Shown here piece by piece: positions 33,390 to 42,665 of a DNA stretch of 48,155 bases. Position 1 is the stretch's first letter. Each line of letters starts with the position of its first letter. The position numbers and the translations under genes are program-made. The notes under the pieces were generated by a model. It was given only the letters and a program-made list of their open reading frames with translations, did not search any database and was not told the DNA's origin. Source of the stretch: Heliobacterium mobile (GTDB lineage: Bacteria; Bacillota; Desulfitobacteriia; Heliobacteriales; Heliobacteriaceae); NCBI RefSeq assembly GCF_009720735.1, contig NZ_WNKU01000024.1:1-48155 (forward strand). Reading direction: 5' to 3'.

Positions 33390-33683
33390 GAGCAGGGAAA
33401 AGCGTAGAACGGGAGAAGTACTCCTAGCGTCGCTTGCCAGGGAGACGGGTGCCATAGACTGAAAGCCCCGTTCAAGCCGATAGGGAGGAAATTCGCCCGG
33501 GAGCTTCAGGCTGAAGCTGTCGGCATCTTCATGCCGTACAAGTGGGTAGGTCTCGACGGCGTTCCCGCCGTTATCGGGAAACGACACTTGTCGGCCGAGT
33601 GGGCTGTATTTTCTGCAGCCTAGCGGGGTGGTACCGCGGAAAATAACTTCCGTCCCCATTGGGGATGGGAGTTTTTTGTTTTT
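33390..33683 (+). ncRNA. T-box riboswitch, tRNA-Phe specific
   Basis: The pheS leader contains the T-box sequence GGGGTGGTACCGCGG at 33625-33639, which pairs with the uncharged tRNA acceptor end. Stem I landmarks include GAGAAGTACTCC, CAGGGAGACGGG and CCGGGAGC. TTC at 33492-33494 before CCGGGAGC is a suitable Phe specifier codon. The terminator is AACTTCCGTCCCC/GGGGATGGGAGTT plus TTTTTT. Uncharged tRNA-Phe should favour antitermination and pheST expression. Confidence 0.9.
33645..33677 (+). terminator. T-box-controlled terminator
   Basis: AACTTCCGTCCCC and GGGGATGGGAGTT form the stem and are followed by a T-run, directly after the T-box sequence. Confidence 0.9.
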
Positions 33684-33731
33684 TATCAAAGGCCCTTCGT
33701 GGACAAACCGAATATACCGGAGGTTTACCAA

Positions 33732-34751
33732 ATGCGCGAACAATTGGAACGAATTCGGCTCCAAGCTGCCAATGAGCTGCAAGGAGTGGAAGGGACGGAA
33801 GCGCTGCAAGACTGGCGCGTCCGTTATCTCGGAAAGAAAGGCGAACTGACCCAAATTCTGCGGGGCATGGGGGCAGTTCCCGCCGAAGAACGCCCAGCCA
33901 TGGGCGCTTTAGTCAACGAAGTCCGGGCGGCCATCGAATTTATGCTCGAGGAAAAGAGCCGCCAGCTCAAAGAGAAAGAAAAACAAGCACGCTTAGCGAG
34001 TGAGGCCATCGACATCACTCTTCCAGGACAGGTAGCCCTCGTCGGCAGTAAGCATCCCCTTACCCTCGTCATCGACGAAATCAAACAAATCTTCTTAGGG
34101 ATGGGGTATGAAATCGCCGAAGGCCCAGAAGTGGAGACCGACTATTACAACTTTGAGGCCCTGAACCTGCCGCAAGATCACCCTGCCCGGGACATGCAGG
34201 ATTCCTTCTATATCACACCAGATATCCTGTTGCGCACCCACACATCGCCGGTACAGATCCGGGCGATGGAACGGATCCGTCCCCAACTGCCAGTGAAAGT
34301 GATCTGCCCGGGACGGGTTTTCCGTCGCGACGATGACGCCACTCATTCCCCTATGTTCCACCAGGTGGAAGGATTGGTCGTCGACAAAAACATCACCTTC
34401 GGCGACCTGCGGGGCACCTTGCTCACCTTTGCCCGCCAGATGTTCGGTCCAGAGCGGGAGATTCGGCTCCGTCCGTCCTTCTTCCCCTTCACCGAACCGA
34501 GTGCCGAGGTGGATATTTCCTGTGGTTGCGGCGGCAGCGGCTGCCGTGTCTGCAAAGGCACGGGCTGGCTCGAAATCCTTGGTTCCGGCATGGTCCATCC
34601 CAACGTGTTGAAATACGGCGGCTATAACCCGAGCGAAGTAACCGGCTTCGCCTTCGGTATGGGCGTCGAACGGATCGCCATGCTGAAGTACGGTATTGAT
34701 GATATGCGTCTGCTCTATGAAAATGATATGCGGTTTTTAAGCCAATTTTAG
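33732..34751 (+). CDS. pheS: Phenylalanyl-tRNA synthetase alpha subunit
   Basis: The 339-residue class II synthetase subunit has an N-terminal coiled coil ([17 protein letters not shown]), motif 2 around [20 protein letters not shown] and motif 3 [31 protein letters not shown] Cys cluster sits before [13 protein letters not shown], as in many Bacillota homologues. It forms an alpha2-beta2 enzyme with PheT that charges tRNA-Phe. ATG 33732 was chosen over GTG 33699 because CCGGAGG lies upstream and the residue pattern matches the family N-terminus. Confidence 0.96.
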   Translation: MREQLERIRLQAANELQGVEGTEALQDWRVRYLGKKGELTQILRGMGAVPAEERPAMGALVNEVRAAIEFMLEEKSRQLKEKEKQARLASEAIDITLPGQVALVGSKHPLTLVIDEIKQIFLGMGYEIAEGPEVETDYYNFEALNLPQDHPARDMQDSFYITPDILLRTHTSPVQIRAMERIRPQLPVKVICPGRVFRRDDDATHSPMFHQVEGLVVDKNITFGDLRGTLLTFARQMFGPEREIRLRPSFFPFTEPSAEVDISCGCGGSGCRVCKGTGWLEILGSGMVHPNVLKYGGYNPSEVTGFAFGMGVERIAMLKYGIDDMRLLYENDMRFLSQF

Positions 34752-34774
34752 ATTCCCTTTTTCGAGAACAGAAA

Positions 34775-34817
34775 AATCTGGGGTGAATTGGCGGAGTAAG
34801 CCAATTCACCCCAGATT
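34775..34817. repeat. Perfect 18-bp inverted repeat between pheS and pheT
   Basis: AATCTGGGGTGAATTGGC and its exact complement are separated by 7 bases. No T-run follows on the plus strand; on the minus strand TTTTTC follows, so it is terminator-like only against the operon's direction. Confidence 0.8.
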
Positions 34818-34871
34818 CTACGATCATGTAACGATAGATATTGAAACGCATAAAAGTATGAGGTGAATCCC

Positions 34872-37331
34872 ATGCGTGTATCCTTGGAATGGCTGGGGGA
34901 GTACGTCAACCCCGGCATGGAAGCGGCCGATTTAGGCGAGAAACTGACTCGTTCCGGCATCGCCGTAGAGAATATCCTTCGCCGAGACGCCCGATTGGAT
35001 CAGGTCGTTGTCGGTCATATCGATGTTATCGAAAAACATCCCGAAGCGGATCGTCTCTGGGTCTGCTCAGTCAATACGGGAGACCGTCAATATACAGTGG
35101 TCACGGGCGCCCAAAACGTTCGCCAAGGCCATAAAGTCCCGGTGGCTCTTCCCGGTGCGAAACTCCCCAAGGGAGTGGAAATCGGTGAAGCTGCTTTTCG
35201 CGGCATCAAATCATCGGGGATGCTCTGCTCCGCCGAAGAATTAGCCCTTGAAGAAAAGACCATCTCTCCAGAAGACCGAGAAGGCATCCTGATCCTCGAT
35301 AAAGATGCCCAGGTGGGACAGCCGATCGCTCAGGCTTTAGGACTTGATGTGCCTATCCTTGAATTAGAATTGACGCCCAACCGGGCCGACTGTTTGGCTG
35401 TGATCAATGTGGCCCGAGAAGTGTCGGCTATTACGGGCCAACCGCTGCAGCTTCCCGATGTGAAAGTGGTGGAAAAAGGAGAAGGCCGGACAGAAGAGCA
35501 AGTGAAGGTCACCATTGAAGACAGCGACCTCTGCGGACGTTATGCGGCTCGCCTTTTCACCAACCTGCGGCCGGGTCCGTCCCCGCTTTGGATGCAGCGC
35601 CGCCTGCAGGCCGCAGGGATGCGCCCCATCAACAACATCGTTGACATCACCAACTATGTGATGCTCGAAATGAACCATCCCCTCCACGCCTTTGATTATC
35701 ACACCGTCAAGGACGGTCATATTGTAGTCCGCCGCGCTCGTACCGGGGAGAAACTGGTCACCCTGGACGGTCAAGAACGGGAACTTAACTCGGAGAACCT
35801 GGTCATCGCCGACCCCGAAAAAGCCATCGCCTTAGCTGGCGTCATGGGCGGGTTGGAGACAGAGATCACCGAAAAAACGACTACAATCCTGCTGGAAGCG
35901 GCTCACTTCTATCCGGCTAGCGTACGCCGCACGGCTCGGCAAGTGGGCTTGCGCTCGGAAGCCTCCCAGCGTTTTGAAAAAGGCGTCAACATCAACACGG
36001 TCAAGCTGGCCATGGACCGCGCTGCCGAACTGGTAGCTCAGTTGGGTGTAGCCGATGTCGTCCCTGGTTACGTGGACAATTACTTGCGCCCGACGGAACC
36101 GGTGAAAGTCCCCTTCCGGGCCAGCCGGATCAACGCCCTGCTGGGTACGACGATTAAACCGGAGCAGATGGAAGACATATTTCAACGTCTTCAATTCCCT
36201 GTGCAGTGGGAAGCGGCAACCGAAGGGGAACAAAGGGATGCCGGTATCGTCGTAGCGCCCACCTATCGTCCCGATATCCAAGGCGAGCATGACTTGGCCG
36301 AAGAAGTGGCCCGTCTCTACGGCTATGACCGGATTCCAACCACCTTGCCTCAAGGCAAGACGACGGTCGGACAGCGCACATGGCCCCAGACGGTGCGGGA
36401 AAAAATCATCGATGCCTTGGTGGGCAGCGGATTCCGCGAAGTGGTGACCTTCTCCTTCATCAACCCCCGACATTTGGACCGTCTGGCTATCCCTGCAGAG
36501 GATCATCTCCGTCAAGTCATCCCGGTGCAAAATCCCTTGAGTGAAGAACAGGGGATCCTCCGGCCTACGATCATACCGGGACTTTTGGAATTGGCCGCCC
36601 GTAACGCGAGCCGCCGTATTCCTGACCTAGCTATCTTTGAGTTGGGAGGAACGTTCCTGCCGAAAGCGCTGCCGCTCAAAGAATTACCGGACGAAGCATG
36701 GAAAGTATCGGCCCTCGTCATGGGGGCAGCACCGGTCCATTGGAGCGGCAAACCCCAACCGTACGACTTCTATTTCCTCAAAGGGATTGTCGAAAAACTG
36801 TTGAGCGCTTTAAAAATCAAAGGCGTTACCTGGTCCCGCGAGACGGAACTATCTTATCTACACCCAGGACGTGCAGCCCGGTTACAGATCACTCAAGACG
36901 GTATGGTCTTTGACTTGGGTTACATGGGAGAAGTCCACCCTGACGTGCGGGAAGCTTATGACCTTGCGGCCCGTCCGGTCGTGATGGAACTGGATCTTTC
37001 TGCCTTAACCTTGCTGGCCCGGGCAAAAGGCGACTATCGACCACTGCACCGGTTCCCGTCTACAGACCGCGACATGGCGATGGTATTGCCCGTAGCCGTA
37101 CCGGCAGGCCAAGTGGAAGCCGTCATCGCCGAAGTCGGCGGCAACCTCTTAGAACGGTGGCGACTCTTTGACGTATACCAAGGCAACCAGATCTCCGCTG
37201 GTTTCCGCAGCCTCGCCTATACGCTGCGCTATCAAGCACCTGACCGTACCCTCACGGACGAAGAAGTCAATCATGCCCACGAATCTATCAAAACGGCTCT
37301 GATGGAACGCCTAGGCGCACAATTTAGATAA
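34872..37331 (+). CDS. pheT: Phenylalanyl-tRNA synthetase beta subunit
   Basis: The 819-residue protein has, in order, the tRNA-binding EMAP-like domain (VVGHIDVIEKHPEADRLWVC, VTGAQNVRQGHKVPVALPGA), the B3/B4 editing domain (NNIVDITNYVMLEMNHPLHAFD, VMGGLETEITE), B5, the catalytic-like core (LRPTIIPGLLELAARNASR) and the C-terminal anticodon-binding FDX-ACB domain (HRFPSTDRDMAMVLP). It starts at ATG 34872 after AGGTGA; GTG 34863 overlaps that ribosome site. The gap of 120 bases to pheS holds the inverted repeat. Confidence 0.96.
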   Translation: MRVSLEWLGEYVNPGMEAADLGEKLTRSGIAVENILRRDARLDQVVVGHIDVIEKHPEADRLWVCSVNTGDRQYTVVTGAQNVRQGHKVPVALPGAKLPKGVEIGEAAFRGIKSSGMLCSAEELALEEKTISPEDREGILILDKDAQVGQPIAQALGLDVPILELELTPNRADCLAVINVAREVSAITGQPLQLPDVKVVEKGEGRTEEQVKVTIEDSDLCGRYAARLFTNLRPGPSPLWMQRRLQAAGMRPINNIVDITNYVMLEMNHPLHAFDYHTVKDGHIVVRRARTGEKLVTLDGQERELNSENLVIADPEKAIALAGVMGGLETEITEKTTTILLEAAHFYPASVRRTARQVGLRSEASQRFEKGVNINTVKLAMDRAAELVAQLGVADVVPGYVDNYLRPTEPVKVPFRASRINALLGTTIKPEQMEDIFQRLQFPVQWEAATEGEQRDAGIVVAPTYRPDIQGEHDLAEEVARLYGYDRIPTTLPQGKTTVGQRTWPQTVREKIIDALVGSGFREVVTFSFINPRHLDRLAIPAEDHLRQVIPVQNPLSEEQGILRPTIIPGLLELAARNASRRIPDLAIFELGGTFLPKALPLKELPDEAWKVSALVMGAAPVHWSGKPQPYDFYFLKGIVEKLLSALKIKGVTWSRETELSYLHPGRAARLQITQDGMVFDLGYMGEVHPDVREAYDLAARPVVMELDLSALTLLARAKGDYRPLHRFPSTDRDMAMVLPVAVPAGQVEAVIAEVGGNLLERWRLFDVYQGNQISAGFRSLAYTLRYQAPDRTLTDEEVNHAHESIKTALMERLGAQFR

Positions 37332-37434
37332 TTGTTTATTCAAAAAAGGGTTTTTCGACATTGGCAGCGAAAAGGAAATTGATTACTCAACCAGAAAAAC
37401 TCGAATGCTGTCGCTGTCGAGGGGGAGCTACAAA

Positions 37435-37698
37435 GTGAGTGAAGAGGTTTTTAAGACAACCGTCCATATTTATGGTGAACCTTATACTATCAAAAGCCCT
37501 GTTCCTCCCCAACAGGTTAGAAAACTGGCTGGTATGATTGATGAGCGCATGCAGGACATCGCCCGTAAGGCGAACCACCTGTCCGTATCAAAGGTGGCTG
37601 TGCTGGTCGCTTTTCACTTAGCTCATGACTTGGCGAAGCTTCAGGAAGATTACGACGACCTGATCAAGCTTCTAGAAGATTCCGGCTCCTCTAAATGA
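37435..37698 (+). CDS. zapA: Cell division protein ZapA
   Basis: The 87-residue protein has the ZapA pattern: VHIYGEPYTIKSPVPPQQV at the start, MIDERMQDIARK in the middle, LSVSKVAVLVAFHLAHDLAKLQEDY and a helical C-terminus. It promotes FtsZ filament bundling at the division site. The start is GTG 37435 behind GAGGGGGAG. Its place after pheT is common in Bacillota. Confidence 0.85.
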   Translation: MSEEVFKTTVHIYGEPYTIKSPVPPQQVRKLAGMIDERMQDIARKANHLSVSKVAVLVAFHLAHDLAKLQEDYDDLIKLLEDSGSSK

Positions 37699-37778
37699 TT
37701 CCCCGATTTCTAAGCGCCGGGATTCCGGCGCTTTTTTCCTTGCTACCTGGGCAAAATAGCCGGAAGGGGGGAGAAGCG

Positions 37779-39485
37779 ATGCACAACCAGGAAATTGCCT
37801 GGGCCCTCACGGAGATGGCCGATCTAATGGAGATCCTGGGAGAGAACCCATTTAAGGTACGGGCGTACCGTAAAGGAGCCCGGATTGTCGAAGGGATCGA
37901 GACACCGGTAAAGACCTTATCCGAGCGTGGGCAACTGGCCAAAATCGACGGTATCGGCAAAGGCCTCTGTGCTGAAATCGACGAGATGATGGAAGACGGC
38001 GCCAGTCGGCAACTCCAAAACTTGCGTGAAAAAGTACCTCCGGAAGTGCTCGATATGCTCCGCTTGCCCGGTGTGGGCATCCGAGCCGTAAGGACCTTTT
38101 TTAGCAACGGATATACTACCCTTGATGAACTCGAAGAAGGCGCCCGAAAGCATAAGCTTCGCTTGTTGCCTGGAATTGCCGCCAAGACAGAAGTCGCGGT
38201 CATCCGCGGTGTGGAGATGCTGCGCCGCCGGAGCGGGAAGTTTGGCATCGGCGTAGCCCGTCCAATGGCGGAAGAGTTTGTCCGATTTCTACAAAACCTG
38301 CCGGAAGTGCACCGAGTCGAAATCACCGGTGACCTTCGCCGCAGCCAAGAGGTCGTAGAGGAAATCCACTTGCTCAGCTCATCCCAAGAGCCTGATAAAA
38401 TTCTTGATTTGGTCGAAAAACACCCTGCCGCTGTAAAATTGGTCGACGATGGCGCCAACTTTGTTCGCTTCCAGTTGAGCTTTGGCTTACCGGTCCAGGT
38501 GGAAGTCGTCGACGAAGCCGAATTCATCGCGCGGTGGGTGGAAACGACGGGGTCTTATGCTCATTGGTCCGCCTTGCAGGAGCGGGGAGCCAAGAGGGGC
38601 GATGGATGCAGTGGCGATTGGCAGCGTTTTATCACCTCACAGGAAGCTGAAATCAACTTCTACCGTGATCTTGACCTGCCTTGGATCCCGCCGGAACTAC
38701 GAGAGGAAGGCAGCGAAGTGGCGCTTGCTGCCCAGAGAAAACTACCGGAAGTCGTCCAGATCACTGACATCCGGGGGGACTTGCATATTCATACCCATTG
38801 GAGCGACGGCGTATCTTCATTAGAGGAGATGATCGACGCCGGACGAGAACGAGGATATGAATACATGGCGATTACGGACCACTCCCAGTCGCTCAGCGTC
38901 GCCCGGGGATTGTCCGAGACGAGACTACGGGAACAACGGCAGGCCATTCGAAATCTCTCCCATCGTGATAAAAACTTTACCGTCTTTTCAGGGATTGAAA
39001 TGGATATCTTGCCTGATGCCCGGTTGGACTTCCCCGATGAGATGCTACAAGAAACCGATCTGGTCATCGCATCCGTTCATATTGGTTTGCGGCAAGAGCG
39101 GCACAAGGTCCATGCCCGGTTGGAAACAGCCTTAAAAAATCCTCATGTCGATATCATTGGCCATCCGACAGGCCGACTCATCGGCGCTCGGGAGCCTTAT
39201 GATGTCGATATGGAGTGGTTGCTTGACTTGGCGGCGAAAACAGGAACGATTTTGGAGATCAACTCATCGCCCGATCGTCTCGACCTGGCTGCGCCATACG
39301 CCAAAATGGCGAAAGAACGCGGCATCATGTTATCGATCAACACCGATTCTCATGACCGGGCTAAACTAGGGGATATCTCCTACGGCGTAAACAATGCCCG
39401 CCGGGCCGGGTTGGAGCCAAAGGACATATTGAACTGCCACCCTCTTGAGGAAGTCAAAAAGATTCTCGCGAAACCGAAAGGGTAA
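37779..39485 (+). CDS. polX: PolX-family protein with PHP domain and degenerate polymerase site
   Basis: The 568-residue protein has an N-terminal HhH/8-kDa-like domain (NPFKVRAYRKGARIVEG, KIDGIGKGL, LPGVGIRA), a polymerase X palm (about 150-310) and a C-terminal PHP phosphoesterase from about 330 (GDLHIHTHWSDG, MAITDHS, SGIEMDIL, ASVHIG, IIGHPTGR, INTDSHD). Length matches bacterial PolX (about 570). The three palm carboxylates are missing: the usual DxD is E195-I-H197, and the third Asp position is Gln240. DNA synthesis is therefore unlikely, while the PHP nuclease residues are intact. ATG 37779 follows AAGGGGGGAG. A repair-nuclease role is the best guess. Confidence 0.88.
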   Translation: MHNQEIAWALTEMADLMEILGENPFKVRAYRKGARIVEGIETPVKTLSERGQLAKIDGIGKGLCAEIDEMMEDGASRQLQNLREKVPPEVLDMLRLPGVGIRAVRTFFSNGYTTLDELEEGARKHKLRLLPGIAAKTEVAVIRGVEMLRRRSGKFGIGVARPMAEEFVRFLQNLPEVHRVEITGDLRRSQEVVEEIHLLSSSQEPDKILDLVEKHPAAVKLVDDGANFVRFQLSFGLPVQVEVVDEAEFIARWVETTGSYAHWSALQERGAKRGDGCSGDWQRFITSQEAEINFYRDLDLPWIPPELREEGSEVALAAQRKLPEVVQITDIRGDLHIHTHWSDGVSSLEEMIDAGRERGYEYMAITDHSQSLSVARGLSETRLREQRQAIRNLSHRDKNFTVFSGIEMDILPDARLDFPDEMLQETDLVIASVHIGLRQERHKVHARLETALKNPHVDIIGHPTGRLIGAREPYDVDMEWLLDLAAKTGTILEINSSPDRLDLAAPYAKMAKERGIMLSINTDSHDRAKLGDISYGVNNARRAGLEPKDILNCHPLEEVKKILAKPKG

Positions 39486-39545
39486 TAAAATCTTGCGATA
39501 CTTGCGGGAAAACTTCGAAAACCGCATTGTTTAGGAGGAATATCA

Positions 39546-40505
39546 TTGAAGGCACGTGAAATTTACGAACTCATGGTCTCCATGGGTATCGATGCAGACC
39601 CCCGTGGTCGTAATGAAGTAGAATCCCTCTTATCCAAAAAATCGAAAGACTTCGAAGAAATGAAAGTGGAACAAAAAGCCGAATTCGACCAAGAGGCCTT
39701 AAAGAATCCCTATAGCGACACCCGATTCTTAGCAGGCGACCTTGATCGGGACGTGAAGCGGATCCTTGTCGGTGTGGACATCGAAGTCGGCGAAGTTCTG
39801 CTCGCCGATCGTCTCGGCCAAAAAGGCCAGCCCATCGACCTGATCATCGCACACCATCCGGAAGGCAAAGCCCTATCGGCTCTCCACGACGTCATGCATA
39901 TGCAAGAGGATCTGCTGGCTCAATTGGGCGTACCCATCAACGTAGCCGAAGGACTGCTGTCTAGCCGCATCAGCGAGGTCAAACGTGGATTAGCTCCCCT
40001 TAACCATAACCGTGCTGTCGACGCTGCCCGTCTTTTAGGTCTGTCGATGATGTGCGTCCATACGCCTGCCGACAATCAGGTGCAGACTTTTCTGACCAAA
40101 AAAATCGAAGAGAAAAAACCGACCAAAGTGAGCGAAATCCTGAAGCTCTTAAAGGAAATTCCCGAATATAAAGCAGCCGCTGATATGGGTTCCGGTCCAA
40201 CCCTTTTTACGGGTCGTCCTGAAGGTCGCTGTGGAAAAGTCATGGTCGACATGACCGGTGGCACCTCCGGTTCTGAAGACGCATACGGGAAACTCTCCCA
40301 AGCGGGGGTAGGCACCATCGTTGGTATGCACATGGGTGAAAAGCACCGCAAAGAGGCAGAAAAGAACCACATCAACGTCGTCATCGCCGGTCACATGGCC
40401 AGTGACTCTTTGGGAATGAACCTACTCTTAGACGCCTTGGAAGCCCGCGGTGTTGAAATCATCACTTGTGCTGGATTGATCCGGGTGTCTCGGAACGCAA
40501 AATAA
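39546..40505 (+). CDS. DUF34/NIF3-family metal-binding protein
   Basis: The 319-residue protein matches the NIF3 (DUF34) family, annotated as GTP cyclohydrolase type 2-like without proof of function. Landmarks are GVDIEVGEVLLADRL, the metal-ligand LIIAHHPEGKAL, HTPADNQVQTFL, MTGGTSGSEDAYGKLSQAG and MHMGEKHRKEAEKNHINVVIAGHMASDSLG. The family forms hexameric rings with two metals at the His/Glu sites. An N-terminal helical extension of about 60 residues precedes the first core strand. It starts with TTG 39546 after TAGGAGG. It ends the housekeeping block ahead of a strong terminator. Confidence 0.85.
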   Translation: MKAREIYELMVSMGIDADPRGRNEVESLLSKKSKDFEEMKVEQKAEFDQEALKNPYSDTRFLAGDLDRDVKRILVGVDIEVGEVLLADRLGQKGQPIDLIIAHHPEGKALSALHDVMHMQEDLLAQLGVPINVAEGLLSSRISEVKRGLAPLNHNRAVDAARLLGLSMMCVHTPADNQVQTFLTKKIEEKKPTKVSEILKLLKEIPEYKAAADMGSGPTLFTGRPEGRCGKVMVDMTGGTSGSEDAYGKLSQAGVGTIVGMHMGEKHRKEAEKNHINVVIAGHMASDSLGMNLLLDALEARGVEIITCAGLIRVSRNAK

Positions 40506-40541
40506 TGATAGTACCTAGGAAAAATCCCTAAGGCTTGACTG

Positions 40542-40588
40542 TAAAACCGCAGTTCTGTGAAAAAAACTCACGGGACCGCGGTTTTTTT
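40542..40588 (+). terminator. Strong rho-independent terminator
   Basis: AAAACCGC(AGTTCTGTGA) and (TCACGGGAC)CGCGGTTTT form a long stem followed by TTTTTTT. Confidence 0.9.
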
Positions 40589-40719
40589 GTAACCCATGCA
40601 TTCATTTGAACAAAAGCGTTAAAAGTTCCTTTCCCGACTGCTTCTTGACTGAAATCGACAATATTTATACATGTGGGATGTTAAAATAGACACCGGAGCT
40701 TAGACATAAGGGTGGGGTT

Positions 40720-41022
40720 ATGACTTATAAACTAACATTTAACGGAGATAATATCTACCTTAGACTAAAGGGGAACATTACGGTACTTCAAGCCAAAAAG
40801 TTAAAGCAAGAATTGTTTGATCTAGTTGGCCATGGTAAGTACTTTGTACACATTGATATGACCCAGGTTGATTTTATCGATGGACTTGCCTTGGGTGCTT
40901 TAGTATCTATATTAAAAAGAACTCAAGAGTATGGTGGGAACGTGTTTATTATCAAACCTAGAAATTTCATTCAGGAAATTTTCAGGCTCACTCGATTAAA
41001 CGAAGTTTTTGAGATTCAATAA
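40720..41022 (+). CDS. STAS-domain protein (anti-sigma factor antagonist-like)
   Basis: The 100-residue protein is a single STAS domain: TVLQAKKLKQELFDLVGHGKYFVHIDMTQVDFIDGLALGALVSILKRTQEYGGNVFIIKPR, with FIDGLALG in place of the phosphoserine loop D-S-(S/G)-G. The missing Ser at that position argues against classical SpoIIAB-type phosphorylation. It may act as a scaffold or a light, redox or signalling antagonist. It stands alone between two stretches without genes. TTGACT at 40645 with TATACA about 15 bases on could be its promoter. Confidence 0.85.
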   Translation: MTYKLTFNGDNIYLRLKGNITVLQAKKLKQELFDLVGHGKYFVHIDMTQVDFIDGLALGALVSILKRTQEYGGNVFIIKPRNFIQEIFRLTRLNEVFEIQ

Positions 41023-41278
41023 ATAATGAAGTAAAGCGTCTGGCTCCTGACAGCTACGACGCTTTTTCCATTTTCAAAAGAAGTCAAACATATAGAGTTT
41101 ATTCGGTGCGCCCTAGCTCAGATAGTTGTAACCGAATCGGTCCTGGTAAACCCGGTAGGGCTTTATTCACTTGCTTATTTGGATATCCGACTACAGTTAT
41201 AGACGTATATGACTGTACGGAAAAAGCGATAATGAGTTACTTTGAACACAGCACAAACGGTGAGAAAGGAGGTTTTAA
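41023..41278 (+). other. Non-coding stretch, possible structured leader of the flavoprotein gene
   Basis: After a weak hairpin (AAGCGTCTGGC to GACGCTTTTT, 41034-41066, a probable terminator of the STAS gene) comes a foldable segment at 41108-41160. AGCCCTA/TAGGGCT-type ends enclose ACCG/CGGT and CCTGG/CCCGG hairpins. It does not match a riboswitch I know. AAAGGAGG at 41266-41272 ends the stretch. Confidence 0.4.
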
Positions 41279-41359
41279 TTGCCTGAAAAAGGATATATCT
41301 TCTGTACGTCGAACAAACTATTAGTGCTTGTAATTTTCGTAGCAGAGGAGCGATTTTTA

Positions 41360-41986
41360 ATGAAAGTTTTACTTGTCAATGGTAGTCCGCGCGAAAAAGG
41401 ATGTACTTATACCGCTTTGACTGAGGTAGCCGGAGCGTTAGAAAAACAGGCTATTGAAACAGAAATATTTCACGTTGGTAAGAAGCCGATTTCCGGATGT
41501 CACGGTTGTTATGCCTGTCAGCAAACTGGTATTTGCTTTATGAAGGATACAGTTAATGAATTTTTAGAAAAGGCAATTGAGGCAGATGGTTTTATTTTTG
41601 GCTCTCCGGTACATTTCGCTTCAGCGTCGGGCACGTTAACGGCCTTTATGGACAGAGTATTTTTTGTTGGTCTCCGAAGAGGGATCTTTCACTATAAACC
41701 TGCGGCAGCAGTTGTAAGTGCCCGACGTGGTGGCACCACAGCTACATTCGACCAAATTAATAAATATTTCACGATAAGTAATATGCCGGTTGTATCGTCT
41801 CAGTATTGGAATATGGTTCATGGTAATACACCCGACGAAGTTAGGCAGGATTTAGAAGGTATTCAGACGATGCGTACACTAGGTAATAATATGGCATGGC
41901 TTTTAAAATCCATTGAAGCAGGTAAGGCAGCTGGCATTACACTTCCGGAAAAAGAATCTCGGGCAATTACTAACTTTATTCGTTGA
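41360..41986 (+). CDS. Iron-sulfur flavoprotein / NADPH-dependent FMN reductase family
   Basis: The 208-residue protein has a flavodoxin-like fold with the FMN phosphate loop NGSPREKG and a compact Cys motif, CHGCYACQQTGIC (C-x2-C-x2-C-x5-C), which holds a [4Fe-4S] cluster in archaeal-type iron-sulfur flavoproteins. IFGSPVHFASASG and VSARRGGTTATFDQ bind flavin. It probably carries electrons or reduces quinones/oxygen species. ATG 41360 with AGAGGAG is the family-like start; an in-frame TTG at 41279 behind a stronger AAAGGAGG would add 27 mostly hydrophobic residues. Confidence 0.82.
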   Translation: MKVLLVNGSPREKGCTYTALTEVAGALEKQAIETEIFHVGKKPISGCHGCYACQQTGICFMKDTVNEFLEKAIEADGFIFGSPVHFASASGTLTAFMDRVFFVGLRRGIFHYKPAAAVVSARRGGTTATFDQINKYFTISNMPVVSSQYWNMVHGNTPDEVRQDLEGIQTMRTLGNNMAWLLKSIEAGKAAGITLPEKESRAITNFIR

Positions 41987-42344
41987 ATCATTTCTTTCAT
42001 ACATTAGAAGCATAGCTTTTAATAGGTTTATAGAAAAATAAACCAACTTCAGCCCGACAGCCCCAGCCCATAAGGGAGGGCTGTTTTTTTATCACTGCAT
42101 ACCGACAATGGGCCTACATGACCGTAAAAATACCGCAAGTAATCACAGATCATAGCAGGAGAGGTAAAGCCATCGTTGAATACCGGCTTAAATGATGACA
42201 TCAAGAAACCATTTCAAGACTCTGGTTATCGGCTGATGCATTGAATAGCAAAATTAAATCCAATTTACAATTATGCAAATCATCTTTGCCGGAGTTGGCA
42301 TGAATTACTCGGCTCTTATAAGACCAAGGATTAGGTGATATATA
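41987..42344 (+). other. Intergenic stretch with terminator and decayed coding remnant
   Basis: A terminator lies at 42057-42090. Beyond it, the frame from about 42162 to 42246 reads GEVKPSLNTGLNDDIKKPFQ and so on to a TGA, without a start, which looks like the 3' end of a lost gene. No other coding signal is visible. Confidence 0.4.
42057..42090 (+). terminator. Terminator of the flavoprotein gene
   Basis: ACAGCCC and GGGCTGT pair around CAGCCCATAAGGGA and are followed by TTTTTT. Confidence 0.8.
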
Positions 42345-42665
42345 ATGTTAATACAATTCAAACATCTTTTCAGATATCGAACTCAGATCGCTATAGCACG
42401 TGTAATCCTAGGGGTTACACTGGGTAGTCTATCGACGTTTATGTTATTAGCCCCCGACACTGTCCGAGGTTTACTCGGAGCAGATGTAACGATATTTAAC
42501 ATGATAAATTTAAGCTTATTCATTATTCTAAGTGGATTACAGGGCATAGCAAAAAGAGGCCAATTAGTGAAACTTGCAGATATCACTAACGAGTTATTTG
42601 CTATTGTCATGGGTATCGTCATATTTCTTTATGTAATAGTTGTATTCTTTTCATTTAACAACTAG
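42345..42665 (+). CDS. Small membrane protein
   Basis: The 106-residue protein has three probable membrane helices (ARVILGVTLGSLSTFMLLAP, IFNMINLSLFIILSGLQGI and LFAIVMGIVIFLYVIVVFF) and a basic N-terminus (FKHLFRYRTQ). No family is recognised. GATTAGGTGA lies shortly before the ATG. It is not obviously linked to its neighbours. Confidence 0.55.
   Translation: MLIQFKHLFRYRTQIAIARVILGVTLGSLSTFMLLAPDTVRGLLGADVTIFNMINLSLFIILSGLQGIAKRGQLVKLADITNELFAIVMGIVIFLYVIVVFFSFNN

Noticed and set aside
33330-33854. Minus-strand open frame across the T-box region
   Set aside because: It is a shadow of the T-box RNA and the pheS 5' end.
41108-41160. c-di-GMP or other known riboswitch
   Set aside because: None of the conserved bases of classes I remember (GEMM-I/II, TPP, THF, guanidine, fluoride) are present.
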